A stretch of 64,000 nucleotides of DNA from Rhizobium leguminosarum (GCF_004123835.1 NZ_MZMU01000012.1:124001-188000); one strand, 5' to 3'. Positions 1-9,044 are shown, counted from the stretch's first letter. Notes: generated by a model from the letters alone, not told the origin. Translations and numbers: made by a program.

Positions 1-476
1 CTGAGGTCATAATGGCTCTTGATGTCGCGCGTCAGCACCGGCATGGCGAAGAGATTGTCGGTCGGGATATCGAAGAAGCCCTGGATCTGCCCGGCATGAA
101 GATCGAGCGTCATCACGCGGTCGGCGCCGGCTTCGGTGATGAGGTTTGCAACCAGCTTGGCGGAGATCGGTGTGCGGCCTGAAGCGCGACGATCCTGACG
201 CGCATAGCCGAAATAGGGAAGGACGGCGGTGATGCGGCGGGCTGAGGAACGACGCATGGCGTCGATCATGATCAGCAGTTCCATCAGGTGGTCGTTGGCA
301 GGGAAGGCGGTGGGCTGCACGAGGAAAACGTCCTCGCCGCGCACGTTTTCCTGGATCTCCACGAAGATTTCCTGATCGGCAAACCTTCGGACACTGGCTT
401 TCCCCAAGGGAAGATTGAGATAGTTGCAGATCGCTTCGGCGAGTTGCCGGTTCGAATTGCCTGCGAAAACCTTCAT
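1..476 (-). CDS. prs: Ribose-phosphate pyrophosphokinase (PRPP synthetase), partial
   Basis: This enzyme transfers pyrophosphate from ATP to ribose 5-phosphate, making PRPP for nucleotide, histidine and tryptophan synthesis in the cytoplasm. The visible part is the N-terminal half, about 158 residues beginning [16 protein letters not shown]. It carries the family segments [20 protein letters not shown], the [21 protein letters not shown] block and the YFGYARQDR active-site segment, followed by the [19 protein letters not shown] region. The C-terminal part, including the PRPP-binding loop, lies beyond the left edge. The ATG at 474-476 is the only good start and matches the usual N-terminus of the family. 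It is the last gene of a leftward run that begins at lgt, although the 106 bp gap to the lipoprotein gene allows its own promoter. Confidence 0.96.
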   Translation of the reverse strand, partial: MKVFAGNSNRQLAEAICNYLNLPLGKASVRRFADQEIFVEIQENVRGEDVFLVQPTAFPANDHLMELLIMIDAMRRSSARRITAVLPYFGYARQDRRASGRTPISAKLVANLITEAGADRVMTLDLHAGQIQGFFDIPTDNLFAMPVLTRDIKSHYDL

Positions 477-582
477 TTTGGTCCGCCTGTTACGCGCTGA
501 TAGCCGCGCTTTTTAGTCAGCTTCCCGATGAATGCAAGGGCAAAGGCGCCACAGGCTTTCATATTTGCAAAAAAGCTTGTGA

Positions 583-1404
583 CTAACCGCCCTGCGTCTG
601 CCGCCAGGAGGAGAATTCCGCGATGGTTTTCGAGGCGATCTGCTGCATCACCGAGGCCGGAACGCTCGCCCATGGATCGGCCGCGGCCGTCGGCACGCTT
701 TCCTGTCCCTGGATGCGGTGCAGGCGGCCGCCGCCGCTGTCGAGAATGTCCCAGACATAGACCACGGTGACCTTGCCGTCGTCGCTGAAGGCGGAGAGGT
801 AGCCTTTGAGGATGTAATCGCTGCTCGCGTCCTTCGAACTCTTGATGGAAAGGCCGTGCGCGCGCGCTTCAGTGCCGAGCTGGCGCGAGAGCGGCGTCAC
901 GGCCTGCACCGGCGCACCGATGATCGGCAGGAAGCGCACGGTATTGCCGCGAGCAGAGGGGGAACTGGGGGGGAGGGCGGCGGTCTGCTGCGGCTGTTGC
1001 GCCTCGGCCGGCGGAGCCGGCTGTGCGGCAAGCTCACCACTGGCCGCCGGCGGGGGCAGCGATTGTCCGTCGATCGGAGCAGAGGCGGCCGGTGAGGAGC
1101 CGCTTCTCGACAGGGCGTCTGCCTGTTCCTGCATCGTCGTCGGCGCCGCGCCGGTGCCGGGCCGATAGGCCTGCTGCGACTGATCATAGGCTGGATGGTA
1201 GCCGCCCTGCTGCGAGCTTCCCGAGAAACGCGGCTGGCGGGTGCCCGCCAAACGCTCGGCTTCGCTCTGCGTCACCGGGCTTGACGGGGCGCCGCCGGAG
1301 GAATTGCCGATATCGACCTGCGGCGTCAGCGCATCGGTCGTGTTGCAGGCTGTCAGTAGAGCCATGACGAACAGGAGCGTGGGCACAATCGCAGCTCGCG
1401 TCAT
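583..1404 (-). CDS. Putative lipoprotein, proline/alanine-rich
   Basis: The product is about 273 residues and its biochemical role is unknown. It starts MTRAAIVPTLLFVMALLTAC, a short basic n-region, a hydrophobic core and an LTAC lipobox, so it should be lipidated at that cysteine and anchored in a membrane. Residues about 30-150 are low-complexity, rich in Pro, Ala, Gln and Ser. The C-terminal 120 residues look folded (RFLPIIGAPVQAV, then YILKGYLSAF and VTVVYVWDILD). An upstream in-frame start would add 13 residues before the signal peptide. The ATG at 1402-1404 is preferred because it puts the signal peptide at the N-terminus. It lies downstream of lgt, the enzyme that lipidates such proteins, in the same orientation. 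Confidence 0.8.
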   Translation of the reverse strand: MTRAAIVPTLLFVMALLTACNTTDALTPQVDIGNSSGGAPSSPVTQSEAERLAGTRQPRFSGSSQQGGYHPAYDQSQQAYRPGTGAAPTTMQEQADALSRSGSSPAASAPIDGQSLPPPAASGELAAQPAPPAEAQQPQQTAALPPSSPSARGNTVRFLPIIGAPVQAVTPLSRQLGTEARAHGLSIKSSKDASSDYILKGYLSAFSDDGKVTVVYVWDILDSGGGRLHRIQGQESVPTAAADPWASVPASVMQQIASKTIAEFSSWRQTQGG

Positions 1405-1495
1405 CCCTTGGTCCGTCCTTCCCGCAATCGCAATCAGCCCCACCCGAATTTATGCGGGTGGGGACGGTCGTCTGTCAATTCCGGATTCTCACCGG

Positions 1496-2647
1496 TCAGA
1501 GCCCGATGAAATCGAGTGGATGGCGGGATAGCGCGCGCGGCGCATCCGCTGTCGTCAGATAGGTCTGGCCGAGCGTCATCGCCGTGCCCGTATCGGAATC
1601 GGCGATGATCATGTGCACGAAGAGCGACATGTTCGGCTCGATCGGCTGCGGATTGCCGACATGGAACATCTGATGCTCCATCCAGGAGGGCGAGAAGCGG
1701 GCGCCGAGCGAATAACCGCAGGCATTCAGCCGGTGGCGGGCCAGGCCGCGCTCGTCGATGATTCTGGCATGCATGTCGAAGACATCACCGAAGGTCTGGC
1801 CCGGCTTGAGCACGGTCTCGATCGCCTCGATGGTTTCGCGGCAGGCGTTGTAAAGCTCGCGGTGGCGATGCGTCGGGTCACCGATGACGATCGTGCGCAT
1901 CATGGCGGCATGGTAATGCGCATAGGCGCCGGCCCATTCGAGCGTCAGCTGGTCGTTGGCGTCGAGCTTGCGGCGGCCGGCCTTGTAGCGGCAAAGCAGG
2001 GCGTCGGCGCCGGAGCCGATGATAAACTCGTTGGCGGGGTAATCACCGCCGCCGGAAAAGATCGCGCCCTGCATGGCGGCGAGGATATCGGCCTCGTCGG
2101 CGCTGGGTTTTGTCAGCCGGATCGCGGCATCGAGCGCATCGTCGGCGAGAACGGAGGCGCGCTCGACATAGGCGACCTCCGTCGGGCTCTTGATCAGGCG
2201 CAGGCGGCTGACGAGGTAGGAGGCGTCGACGATCTGGCCGAAGGTGGTCAATTGCGCGTCGAGCAGGCGAGCAACACGCCCGGTCATGCCGTGCGTATCA
2301 TATTCGACGCCGATGCGGGCGCCGAGCAGATCCATCTCGACCAGCAGGTTCTTCAGGTCGAGCGTCGGGTCGGCATTGACCCGGTCGACCCAAATATGGA
2401 TGTCCTCGAGGATCGAGGTGTGCCTCGCCTGGCGAAGATCGGCCGAGCGGGTGATCAGCGCCATGGTGCCGTCGCTCTTGACGACCAGCGTCTGGAAGAA
2501 GCAGTAGCCGAAGGTGTCGTAGCCGGTCAGCCAGTACATGCTTTCCTGGGCGAAGAGCAGCAAGGCGTCGAGCTTTTCTTCCTTCATCTTCTCGGTGAGG
2601 CGCGCAAGCCGGCGTGCGAATTCGGCCTTTTCGAAATGCAGTGCCAT
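1496..2647 (-). CDS. M24-family metallopeptidase (Xaa-Pro dipeptidase-like)
   Basis: The 383-residue protein has the creatinase/prolidase N-terminal fold (about residues 8-140, with the LLLFAQESMYWLTGYD segment) followed by an M24 'pita-bread' domain. Family members hydrolyse Xaa-Pro dipeptides, creatine or ectoine derivatives using two metal ions. The metal-ligand pattern is not the textbook set: the usual first Asp region reads TLEWAGAYAHYHAAMMRT. The substrate therefore cannot be deduced, and a non-peptidase member such as an ectoine-hydrolase-like enzyme is possible. The ATG at 2645-2647 is preceded by GGGAGA at good spacing. A TTG nine bases upstream overlaps the pgeF stop and is less likely. 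The 5 bp gap to pgeF indicates cotranscription. Confidence 0.85.
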   Translation of the reverse strand: MALHFEKAEFARRLARLTEKMKEEKLDALLLFAQESMYWLTGYDTFGYCFFQTLVVKSDGTMALITRSADLRQARHTSILEDIHIWVDRVNADPTLDLKNLLVEMDLLGARIGVEYDTHGMTGRVARLLDAQLTTFGQIVDASYLVSRLRLIKSPTEVAYVERASVLADDALDAAIRLTKPSADEADILAAMQGAIFSGGGDYPANEFIIGSGADALLCRYKAGRRKLDANDQLTLEWAGAYAHYHAAMMRTIVIGDPTHRHRELYNACRETIEAIETVLKPGQTFGDVFDMHARIIDERGLARHRLNACGYSLGARFSPSWMEHQMFHVGNPQPIEPNMSLFVHMIIADSDTGTAMTLGQTYLTTADAPRALSRHPLDFIGL

Positions 2648-2652
2648 TCTGC

Positions 2653-3447
2653 TCAAGTCTCCCTGATTGATATCGCGGAAATCTGGCGGCCGTAATCCGG
2701 CTCCTTGCGATGTGTCGTCCTGCGGTAGGAAAAGAAGCGCTCGTTGTCCGGATAGGTGCAGAGGCCGAGGCTTTCGGCACGCACGCCGGCTTTCGTCAAC
2801 CGGTCGACGGTCAGCGCCGGCAGGTCGAACATGGCATGGCCGGGCGTTGCGGAAGGCACGAAAAAGCGCTCGTCCTCCGGGTTTTCGGCGACGAAACGCT
2901 CGACGAACTCAGGGCCAACCTCATAGCTCGCCTGGCTGATCGAGGGGCCGAGGCAAGCGACGATGCGAGCGCGGTCCGCACCGAGCGCCTCCATGGCGGC
3001 GACGGTATTTTCGAGCACGCCCGTCAGCGCGCCCTTCCAGCCGGCGTGGGCAGCACCGATGACGCGATTGTCCGGGTCGGCAAACAGGATGGGTCCGCAA
3101 TCGGCGGCGAGCACGCCAAGCGCAATGCCAGGGGTGCGCGTTACCATCGCATCCGCGTCGGGGCGGGCGCCGTCGTAATCGGCGCCGATCGTCACGACAT
3201 CGGGGGAATGGACCTGATGCACAGTTGCCAGCCGCTCGACCGGCAGGCCGAACCAGGCGGCGACACGACGGCGGTTTTCCAGGACCTTGCCGCGTTCGTC
3301 GCTGGAGCCGAGGCCGACATTGAGGCCGCGATAGAGCCCTTCGGAAACGCCGCCGGCCCGAGTGAAATAACCGTGCCGGATCGTGGCGCCCGCCACTTCG
3401 TTCAGCAGCGCGCTTTCGATCGGTGCGGGAGAGGCCGCGTCCTGCAT
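2653..3447 (-). CDS. pgeF: Peptidoglycan editing factor PgeF (YfiH/laccase-domain family)
   Basis: The 264-residue protein belongs to the polyphenol-oxidase/YfiH family. Characterised members (E. coli PgeF) remove wrongly incorporated L-Ser from UDP-MurNAc peptides; others act on purine nucleosides. The conserved landmarks are present: TVHQVHSPDV (first metal His), DADAMVT, ALGVLAADCGPILFADP (Cys ligand) and GAAHAGWKGALTGVLENT (second His region), then a C-terminal SYRRTTHRKEPDYGRQ. The length is typical for the family. It is followed within 5 bp by the M24 peptidase gene and lies 111 bp downstream of the methyltransferase gene, in the lgt-led leftward cluster, which fits a cell-envelope role. 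Confidence 0.92.
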   Translation of the reverse strand: MQDAASPAPIESALLNEVAGATIRHGYFTRAGGVSEGLYRGLNVGLGSSDERGKVLENRRRVAAWFGLPVERLATVHQVHSPDVVTIGADYDGARPDADAMVTRTPGIALGVLAADCGPILFADPDNRVIGAAHAGWKGALTGVLENTVAAMEALGADRARIVACLGPSISQASYEVGPEFVERFVAENPEDERFFVPSATPGHAMFDLPALTVDRLTKAGVRAESLGLCTYPDNERFFSYRRTTHRKEPDYGRQISAISIRET

Positions 3448-3558
3448 CTGTGATTCCGGGGTTTTTAAGGGGTTTGTTATTATCCCAAGCGCATCGCATA
3501 TGCGGCGCGCTTCAAGTTCTTGTTTCGGGCGGATGTTGAACCAGCCGCGTGCGCCCTG

Positions 3559-4659
3559 TCAATCCACCGGACGAAAGGGCATGAGATCGAGGGCGGGATA
3601 GGAGACCGCCATCACCTTGAACAGTTCGCCCATCCGGCCTTCACCGGCGCCGGCGAGCCTTTCGACCGCCGCCTGGATGACCTGCTGGGTTTGCAGCTCG
3701 CGATCGCGGCCGAGCGCGGTTGCGCGCTCGAGGATGCCGAGGCCGGTCAGGAAGTCACCCTGATGCAGGGCGCCGTTCAGATGCAGGCCGGCCGCGAGCG
3801 CCGTTTCGGCGAGCTGCTGGAAGTCGACATGGCTCGTCAGATCGGCTTCGCCCGGATGGGCGAGCGGCGGGTCGAATTCATGCATGCGCACGGCCTGCAG
3901 CGTGTCGCCGAAGCCGGTGACGAGATGGCCGTAGTCGATCGTAAGCGCCGTGCCGCCGAAGGCGCGCAACCGCTCGCAGATCGCTATCATCACCGCCTGG
4001 CGGGCAGGCGAGATCTCGAAGAGGGTGCCGACCGGCACGTTCTGCACCGGTTCGGGCAGCAAGGTGGGATCGAGGCCGGCGACGCCGGCTGCGAAATTCA
4101 GCTCGCCATCGGCGTCGATGCCGACCATGCGCTCACGGAAACCCGTCGGCATGCGGACGAACTGGCGAATCGGGATGGCGTCGAAGAGCTCGTTGGCGGC
4201 AATCAGCGTGAAGCCGGGCGGCACTTCGTCGAAGCCATCGTGCCAAGTGATCTTCTCGCCGTGGGGTTCGAGCGTCTGGCTCTGGACGTCGCGCAGCCGC
4301 TCGCTGGTTTCAACGAGATGCACGGTCATGGCGTCGAAAAGCGGTGGAGCGATGCGGGAAATGACGCGCAGCATATCGGCCATCATGGTGCCGCGGCCGG
4401 GGCCGATCTCGACGAGGCGGACGCCCGTCGGTGTGCCGTGGCGCTGCCACGCATGGACGATGAAGACGCCGATCATCTCGCCGAAGATCTGGCTGACCTC
4501 GGGCGCGGTGACGAAATCACCGGAACGGCCGAAGGGCTCGCGGGTGCGGTAATAGCCGTGTTCGGGGTCTGCGAGGCAGAGCGAGAAATAATCGGTGACG
4601 CTGATCGGGCCGTTGGCCAGGATGATCGCCTTGATCTTTTCGCCTAGAGCGGTGGTCAT
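3559..4659 (-). CDS. Class I SAM-dependent methyltransferase, MidA/NDUFAF7 family
   Basis: The 366-residue protein belongs to the COG1565 family. In mitochondria NDUFAF7 methylates an arginine of a complex I subunit during assembly; bacterial members are mostly untested. Family signatures are the N-terminal ISVTDYFSLCLADPEHGYY with RSGDFVTAPEVSQIFGEMIG, the SAM-binding VRLVEIGPGRGTMMADMLRV, and ANELFDAIPIRQFV, followed by a conserved DYGH segment. The ATG at 4657-4659 lies 18 bp downstream of lgt, so the two genes are probably cotranscribed. The lgt/MidA/pgeF order is common in alphaproteobacteria. The substrate of this protein cannot be told from sequence. Confidence 0.9.
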   Translation of the reverse strand: MTTALGEKIKAIILANGPISVTDYFSLCLADPEHGYYRTREPFGRSGDFVTAPEVSQIFGEMIGVFIVHAWQRHGTPTGVRLVEIGPGRGTMMADMLRVISRIAPPLFDAMTVHLVETSERLRDVQSQTLEPHGEKITWHDGFDEVPPGFTLIAANELFDAIPIRQFVRMPTGFRERMVGIDADGELNFAAGVAGLDPTLLPEPVQNVPVGTLFEISPARQAVMIAICERLRAFGGTALTIDYGHLVTGFGDTLQAVRMHEFDPPLAHPGEADLTSHVDFQQLAETALAAGLHLNGALHQGDFLTGLGILERATALGRDRELQTQQVIQAAVERLAGAGEGRMGELFKVMAVSYPALDLMPFRPVD

Positions 4660-4677
4660 GTTGCGCGTCCTGCCGTT

Positions 4678-5526
4678 TCAGAGCTGCAGCGCAGCCTGGC
4701 GGCGGGCCCGCAGCATCGCCCAGAGGCCAAGCAGGATCATCGGGGAGGAGAGCACCATGCCCATGGTCAGCCAGTTCGTGCCGAGGAGGTAACCGAGCTG
4801 GGCATCAGGCTCGCGGAAGAATTCGACGAAGATGCGCGACAGCGCATAACCGCAAACGAAGACGCCTGTAATGAAGCCGGGGCTTTTCAGCGCGCGCATG
4901 CCATAGACGAGGGCGGCCAGCACCAGGAGCAGAAGGATGCCTTCGAGGCCGGCTTCGTAAAGCTGGCTCGGATGGCGGGCGAAGGGACCGCCGGTCGGGA
5001 AGACCACGGCCCAGGGCACGTCGGTCAACCGGCCCCACAGCTCGCCATTGATGAAATTGGCGATGCGGCCGAAGAACAGGCCGAAGGGAACGACGGCGGC
5101 GACGATGTCGAACAGGCTCCAGACCGGGATGGCGTTGCGGCGGGCAAAGAGGATCATCGCGATCGTCGTGCCGGTCAGGCCGCCGTGGAAGGACATGCCG
5201 CCATTCCAGATCTCGAGCGCACGGACGGGACTGCGCAGGACGGCGGGGAGATCATAGAAGAAAATATAGCCGAGACGACCGCCGAGGACGACGCCAAGCG
5301 CTGCCCAGACGATGAAATCGTCGAGCTGCGTCTTGGATATCGGCGAGACGTTGCCGGGCCAAAGACTGTCATTGGCGGCGATGCGGCGCGCATAGGCCCA
5401 GCCGAGCAGGATGCCGGCGACGTAAGCGAGACCGTACCAGTGAATCGCCAGCGGACCGATCGAAAAGGCGATCGGATCGATATCCGGGAAAGGCATGATG
5501 GCAAGGAGATCGGCTGCTGTCGGCAA
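4678..5526 (-). CDS. lgt: Prolipoprotein diacylglyceryl transferase
   Basis: Lgt transfers diacylglycerol from phosphatidylglycerol to the lipobox cysteine of prolipoproteins in the inner membrane, the first step of lipoprotein maturation. The 282-residue protein has several membrane segments and the signature [14 protein letters not shown] (the usual form is GRIGNFINGE), plus the conserved [11 protein letters not shown] start, GGMSFHGGL and [12 protein letters not shown]. The start is probably a TTG at 5524-5526, because an AGGTGG Shine-Dalgarno sequence sits six bases upstream. The next in-frame ATG, ten codons in (5496), lacks one. It heads the leftward cluster and is divergent from the UbiK-like gene; a promoter should lie in the 189 bp between them. 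Confidence 0.96.
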   Translation of the reverse strand: MPTAADLLAIMPFPDIDPIAFSIGPLAIHWYGLAYVAGILLGWAYARRIAANDSLWPGNVSPISKTQLDDFIVWAALGVVLGGRLGYIFFYDLPAVLRSPVRALEIWNGGMSFHGGLTGTTIAMILFARRNAIPVWSLFDIVAAVVPFGLFFGRIANFINGELWGRLTDVPWAVVFPTGGPFARHPSQLYEAGLEGILLLLVLAALVYGMRALKSPGFITGVFVCGYALSRIFVEFFREPDAQLGYLLGTNWLTMGMVLSSPMILLGLWAMLRARRQAALQL

Positions 5527-5715
5527 GGTTTTCCACCTGTTGAGTTGCGCGGAACATGCCGCTGCGATCCCGGACGGTCAAGTCCATTGTTCGTGATGGC
5601 CCGTTCCGGCAAGCTTATCCCGTGTAAAGCGCTTGCATCGTCGATAGCGAAGCCCTACCTCAATCCTCGAAGCCCTGAAGGGCTGAATTACCTCATGCGA
5701 AGGGAGAAAAACGCC

Positions 5716-5976
5716 ATGACGACCGGAACGAACCGCATCATGGACGAATTCGCCAAGCTGATGACCGATGCGGCCGGTGCCGCCCAGGGCGTCCGCAAGG
5801 AGATCGAAACCGCCTTCAACGCCCAGGCCGAGCGTTGGCTGAACAGCATGGACATCGTCAAGCGCGAGGAGTTCGAGGCCGTGCGCGAGATGGCGATCAA
5901 GGCACGCGACGAGAACGAGGCGCTTGCCGCCCGCATCGCAGCACTCGAGACGAAGCTTGCCGGCGAGGGCGCTTAA
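5716..5976 (+). CDS. Accessory factor UbiK / YqiC-family coiled-coil protein
   Basis: This 86-residue protein is of the BMFP/YqiC family. In enterobacteria UbiK assists aerobic ubiquinone biosynthesis, and other members have membrane-fusogenic activity. It is almost entirely helical: an amphipathic N-terminal part (NRIMDEFAKLMTDAAGAAQGVRKEIE) and a C-terminal coiled coil (VREMAIKARDENEALAARIA, then LETKLAG) that should trimerise. The conserved VKREEFEAVREMA motif is present. The ATG at 5716 follows an AGGGAG sequence. A longer in-frame start about seven codons upstream is possible but unneeded. It is monocistronic and divergent from lgt. Confidence 0.85.
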   Translation: MTTGTNRIMDEFAKLMTDAAGAAQGVRKEIETAFNAQAERWLNSMDIVKREEFEAVREMAIKARDENEALAARIAALETKLAGEGA

Positions 5977-6032
5977 GTCCCGATACGACACAGATGCGGC
6001 GTTGCCTTCATGCCACACGCCGCATCTTCCTT

Positions 6033-6180
6033 AAAAAAACCAGGTGAGTTTTCCACCTGTGGACACTGCCAAAAAAGCCAATTCGCAGAGTCGCTTATTC
6101 TCCCTTCTGAATTGAATTTCGAAGAGCCTTTCCACAGTGGCCGGTCCTATTTTCCGTTCAGGGGGCTGGCAGGGGGCAAG
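6033..6180 (-). ncRNA. Candidate small RNA in the gene-free gap before the YbjN gene
   Basis: The 389 bp between the UbiK-like gene and the YbjN gene contain no convincing ORF. On the minus strand a hairpin (CAGGTG, 7-nt loop, CACCTG; 6041-6059) is followed by C and seven U-encoding bases (6033-6039), a standard intrinsic terminator. No minus-strand gene lies upstream that would need it. A possible -10 (TGTATA, 6187-6192) with a weak -35 (CTTCGA) 18 bp further upstream would start a transcript near 6180, giving about 148 nt with C-rich stretches that could pair with ribosome-binding sites. The terminator is seen directly; the promoter and the RNA are inference. Confidence 0.35.
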
Positions 6181-6365
6181 GGGCGCTATACACTGATTTT
6201 AAATGATGATTCGAAGCGACTTGGTAAGCTCCGGGCAGGTTATCTGCGTTAAGTCTGGCAGCGGTTCAACGATCATCCGAGTGGTGGTTCCGGTATTTTG
6301 CGTGTGTCTTTCTTGTGTTCGTACACCAAGTTAGGTCGCATTCGTTCCGGTCAAGAAGGTGCTGC

Positions 6366-6866
6366 ATGAACCTGATGGAATTGGAAGTCGAGCGTCAGTC
6401 GAACCCGGTCGATATGATCGAGTACGTTGCCTCCAACAACGACTGGTCGTTCGAACGGTCCGGCGAGGACGAGATCGCGATGACGGTCGAGGGGCGCTGG
6501 ACGGACTACCACGTCTCCTTCTCCTGGATGGAGGAATTCGAGGCGCTGCATCTTGGCTGCGCCTTCGACATCAAAGTTCCCGACATCAGGGTCAACGAGG
6601 TGGTCAAGCTGCTCTCGGCGATCAACGGGCAGGTGCTGATGGGGCATTTCGACCTCTGGCGCCAGGAAGATGTCGTCATTTTCCGGCAATCCCTGCTGCT
6701 TGCCGGCGGTGCGGAGCCCACCAATCGCCAGGTGGAGGTGCTGCTTTCCAGCGCGCTCGACACCTGCGAAGCCTATTTCCAGGCATTCCAGTTCGTCGTC
6801 TGGTCCGGCATGGAAGCGACGAAGGCGATGGAAGCGGTGCTGTTTGAAACGGTCGGCGAGGCATAA
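6366..6866 (+). CDS. YbjN domain-containing protein
   Basis: The 166-residue cytoplasmic protein is of the YbjN family (putative type III secretion chaperone-like fold). E. coli YbjN affects motility and stress responses, but the molecular role is unknown. It begins MNLMELEVERQSNPVDMIEYVA and has the alternating strands and helices of the fold (WSFERSGEDEIAMTVEG, YHVSFSWMEEFEALHLGCAF, GHFDLWRQEDVVIFRQSL). The ATG at 6366 has AAGAAGG at good spacing. The stop codon is one base before the proC start codon (TAAG-ATG), so the two are translated from one message. A promoter should lie in the gap upstream. Confidence 0.88.
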   Translation: MNLMELEVERQSNPVDMIEYVASNNDWSFERSGEDEIAMTVEGRWTDYHVSFSWMEEFEALHLGCAFDIKVPDIRVNEVVKLLSAINGQVLMGHFDLWRQEDVVIFRQSLLLAGGAEPTNRQVEVLLSSALDTCEAYFQAFQFVVWSGMEATKAMEAVLFETVGEA

Positions 6867-6867
6867 G

Positions 6868-7695
6868 ATGCCGACGAGCCCTTTCTCCTCGACACATCCC
6901 GTCGTTCTGATCGGCGCCGGAAACATGGGCGGGGCGATGCTCTCCGGCTGGCTGAAAAGCGGCGTTCCGGGTTCGGCCGTCATCGTTGTCGATCCCGGCC
7001 CGTCGCCGGCCATGCTGGCGACGATCAGCGAGGCTGGCGCGACCCATCTGACCGCGCTTCCCACGGATTTGAAGGCAAGCGTGCTGTTCCTCGCGGTCAA
7101 GCCGCAGGTGATGGAGACGGTGCTGCCGGCGGTGAAGAGTGCCGTCGGGCCGGACTCGGTCGTCGTCTCCGTCGCGGCGGGCAAGACGCTTGGTTTCCTC
7201 GAGAGACATCTCGGCAAGGCCGCCATGGTGCGGGCTATGCCGAACACGCCAGCCATGGTCGGGCGCGGCGTCACCGGCGCCTTTGCCAATTCAGGGGTCG
7301 GCGATCAGCAGCGTGAGCGCGTCCATTCCCTTCTGCGCGTCTCGGGCCCGGTCGAATGGGTGCCGGCGGAAGCCGACATCGATGCCGTGACGGCGCTTTC
7401 GGGCAGCGGTCCGGCTTATGTATTCTATCTCGTCGAATGTATGGCGGAGGCAGGCCGTAAACTCGGCCTGCAGGCGGACCTCGCCATGCGTCTTGCGCGG
7501 GAAACAGTCGCGGGGGCTGGTGAACTCATGCACCAGTCCCCCGACGACGCTTCGCGGCTGCGCGAGAATGTGACCTCTCCCGGCGGCACCACGGCGGCGG
7601 CGCTCGCCGTGCTGATGGCCGAAGACGGCATGCAGCCCTTGTTCGACGCAGCCCTTGCGGCGGCACGCAAGCGGGCCGAAGAACTGGCTGGCTGA
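6868..7695 (+). CDS. proC: Pyrroline-5-carboxylate reductase
   Basis: ProC reduces 1-pyrroline-5-carboxylate to proline with NAD(P)H, the last step of proline synthesis. The 275-residue product shows the N-terminal Rossmann motif VVLIGAGNMGGAMLSGWL, the FLAVKPQVMETVL segment, the MPNTPAMVGRGVTG motif and the C-terminal signature ALSGSGPAYVFYLVECMAEAG, with a later SPGGTTAAAL block. The length is typical. The ATG at 6868 directly follows the YbjN stop. A tRNA-binding protein gene follows 10 bp after the stop, so the three genes form an operon. Confidence 0.97.
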   Translation: MPTSPFSSTHPVVLIGAGNMGGAMLSGWLKSGVPGSAVIVVDPGPSPAMLATISEAGATHLTALPTDLKASVLFLAVKPQVMETVLPAVKSAVGPDSVVVSVAAGKTLGFLERHLGKAAMVRAMPNTPAMVGRGVTGAFANSGVGDQQRERVHSLLRVSGPVEWVPAEADIDAVTALSGSGPAYVFYLVECMAEAGRKLGLQADLAMRLARETVAGAGELMHQSPDDASRLRENVTSPGGTTAAALAVLMAEDGMQPLFDAALAAARKRAEELAG

Positions 7696-7705
7696 CGGAG
7701 ACCAT

Positions 7706-8047
7706 ATGGCCGAAGAGATCACCTACGCCGATTTCGAGCGTGTCGATATCCGCGTCGGCACGATCATCGAAGTCAGTCCTTTTCCGGAGGCGCGCAAGCC
7801 GGCGTTCAAACTCCTGATCGATTTCGGTCCTGACATCGGCACGAAAAAATCCTCAGCGCAGATTACCGTGCATTATACGCCGGAAAGCCTGATCGGCCGG
7901 CAGGTACTCGGCGTCGTCAATTTCCCGCCGCGCCAGATCGGGCAGTTCCGCTCGGAAGTGCTGACGCTGGGTTTCGAGGACGAGAACGGCGCGATCGTGC
8001 TTGCTGCGGTCGAACAGCCGGTGCCGAACGGCAGAAGAATGATGTGA
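7706..8047 (+). CDS. CsaA-like tRNA-binding domain protein
   Basis: This small 113-residue protein consists of one tRNA-binding (OB-fold, EMAP/ARC1-like) domain as in Bacillus CsaA, which has chaperone-like and protein-export functions. Family features are YADFERVDIRVGTIIEV near the N-terminus, RKPAFKLLIDFG, the SSAQITVHYTPESLIGRQV strand-turn region and VNFPPRQIGQFRSEVLTLG. It forms homodimers in characterised examples. The ATG at 7706 lies 10 bp after the proC stop. The gene is convergent with the MBL hydrolase, leaving only 14 bp between stops. Confidence 0.9.
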   Translation: MAEEITYADFERVDIRVGTIIEVSPFPEARKPAFKLLIDFGPDIGTKKSSAQITVHYTPESLIGRQVLGVVNFPPRQIGQFRSEVLTLGFEDENGAIVLAAVEQPVPNGRRMM

Positions 8048-8061
8048 GCGCGAGCTTACAG

Positions 8062-8757
8062 CTATTTGTTCCGGGCTTCGCCCGACGTGGCAGGATCGGC
8101 TCCTCCACGAGGTCTGATCTCCTGCAGGAATGGATTGCTTCGTCGCTCGTCGCCGATGCGGCTGCCGGGGCCGTGGCCGCAGATGAAGCCGACGTCGTCG
8201 CCGAGCGGCAATACCTTGTCGCGGATCGAATCGAGAAGCTGCTGGTGATTGCCGCCGGGCAGGTCGGTGCGGCCGATCGAGCCGTTGAAAAGCACATCGC
8301 CGAGATGAGCGAAATTCTGCGCACGGTTGAAATAGATGACGTGGCCGGGGGCGTGGCCGGGCGTGTGATAGACCTCGAATTCATGGGTGCCGAAAGAGAT
8401 CTTATCGCCGTCCTTCAGCCAGCGGTCCGGTACGACGTCGCGCAATCCTGATATGCCGTATTTTTCAGCCTGGGTCTCGATCTGCTGCAGTAGCGGCAGA
8501 TCGTCCTGATGCGGGCCGACCACGTCGATGCCGAGCGCTTCCTTCAATTCACTGGCGCCGCCCGCATGGTCGAGATGGCCGTGTGTCAGCCAGATTTCCT
8601 TGATGGTCAGGCCGTTCTGGGCAATCGCCTGCAGGATGAGCGGCACGTCGCCGCCGGGATCGACGACGACACCTTCCTTGGTATCGGGATCGAAGAAGAT
8701 GGTGCAGTTCTGCTGGAAGGGTGTCACCGGAATGATGCCGGCCTGGAGCATGCCCAT
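8062..8757 (-). CDS. MBL-fold metallohydrolase (glyoxalase II-like)
   Basis: The 231-residue protein has the metallo-beta-lactamase fold seen in small glyoxalase II-like and persulfide-dioxygenase-like enzymes. The metal-binding motif is LTHGHLDHAG (HxHxDH). Further ligands appear at HTPGHAPGHV, HLGDVLFNGSIGRTDLPGG and the C-terminal ICGHGPGS. The substrate is probably a small thioester or related compound, but is not certain. The ATG at 8755-8757 (MGMLQAGIIPVTPFQQNC) matches the family's N-terminus; the reading frame stays open for 68 codons upstream without family-like sequence. It is monocistronic and divergent from the SH3 gene. Confidence 0.9.
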   Translation of the reverse strand: MGMLQAGIIPVTPFQQNCTIFFDPDTKEGVVVDPGGDVPLILQAIAQNGLTIKEIWLTHGHLDHAGGASELKEALGIDVVGPHQDDLPLLQQIETQAEKYGISGLRDVVPDRWLKDGDKISFGTHEFEVYHTPGHAPGHVIYFNRAQNFAHLGDVLFNGSIGRTDLPGGNHQQLLDSIRDKVLPLGDDVGFICGHGPGSRIGDERRSNPFLQEIRPRGGADPATSGEARNK

Positions 8758-9044
8758 AGGTGCCTCGCTTGGTGTCTCTGCTGCTTCGGGTATAGTCCGA
8801 AACCGCTGCAAGGACAGCCGGAATCTTCCGCCATGGCGGCCTGCCTCACGGCAAAAAGACGGACTGCAACAAGAATTTATGCCTCTCTTCGCCATTGCCG
8901 TAGAACGGAAAAATCGAATTTTGTTCAATTCTTCAAGGTGCTTGCATGGAATCTCCCACAAGCGGTGTTTCGCTGGGCGGAGTGCCGGGGAACATCGTGG
9001 AACCCCGCGCGTTGTCAGCCCATCGAAACCAAGGAGACGCTCAC

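Noticed and set aside
3520..4647. Plus-strand frame of 375 codons opposite the MidA-type methyltransferase
   Set aside because: Shadow of a well-conserved gene; Arg/Gly/Asp-rich and no motif.
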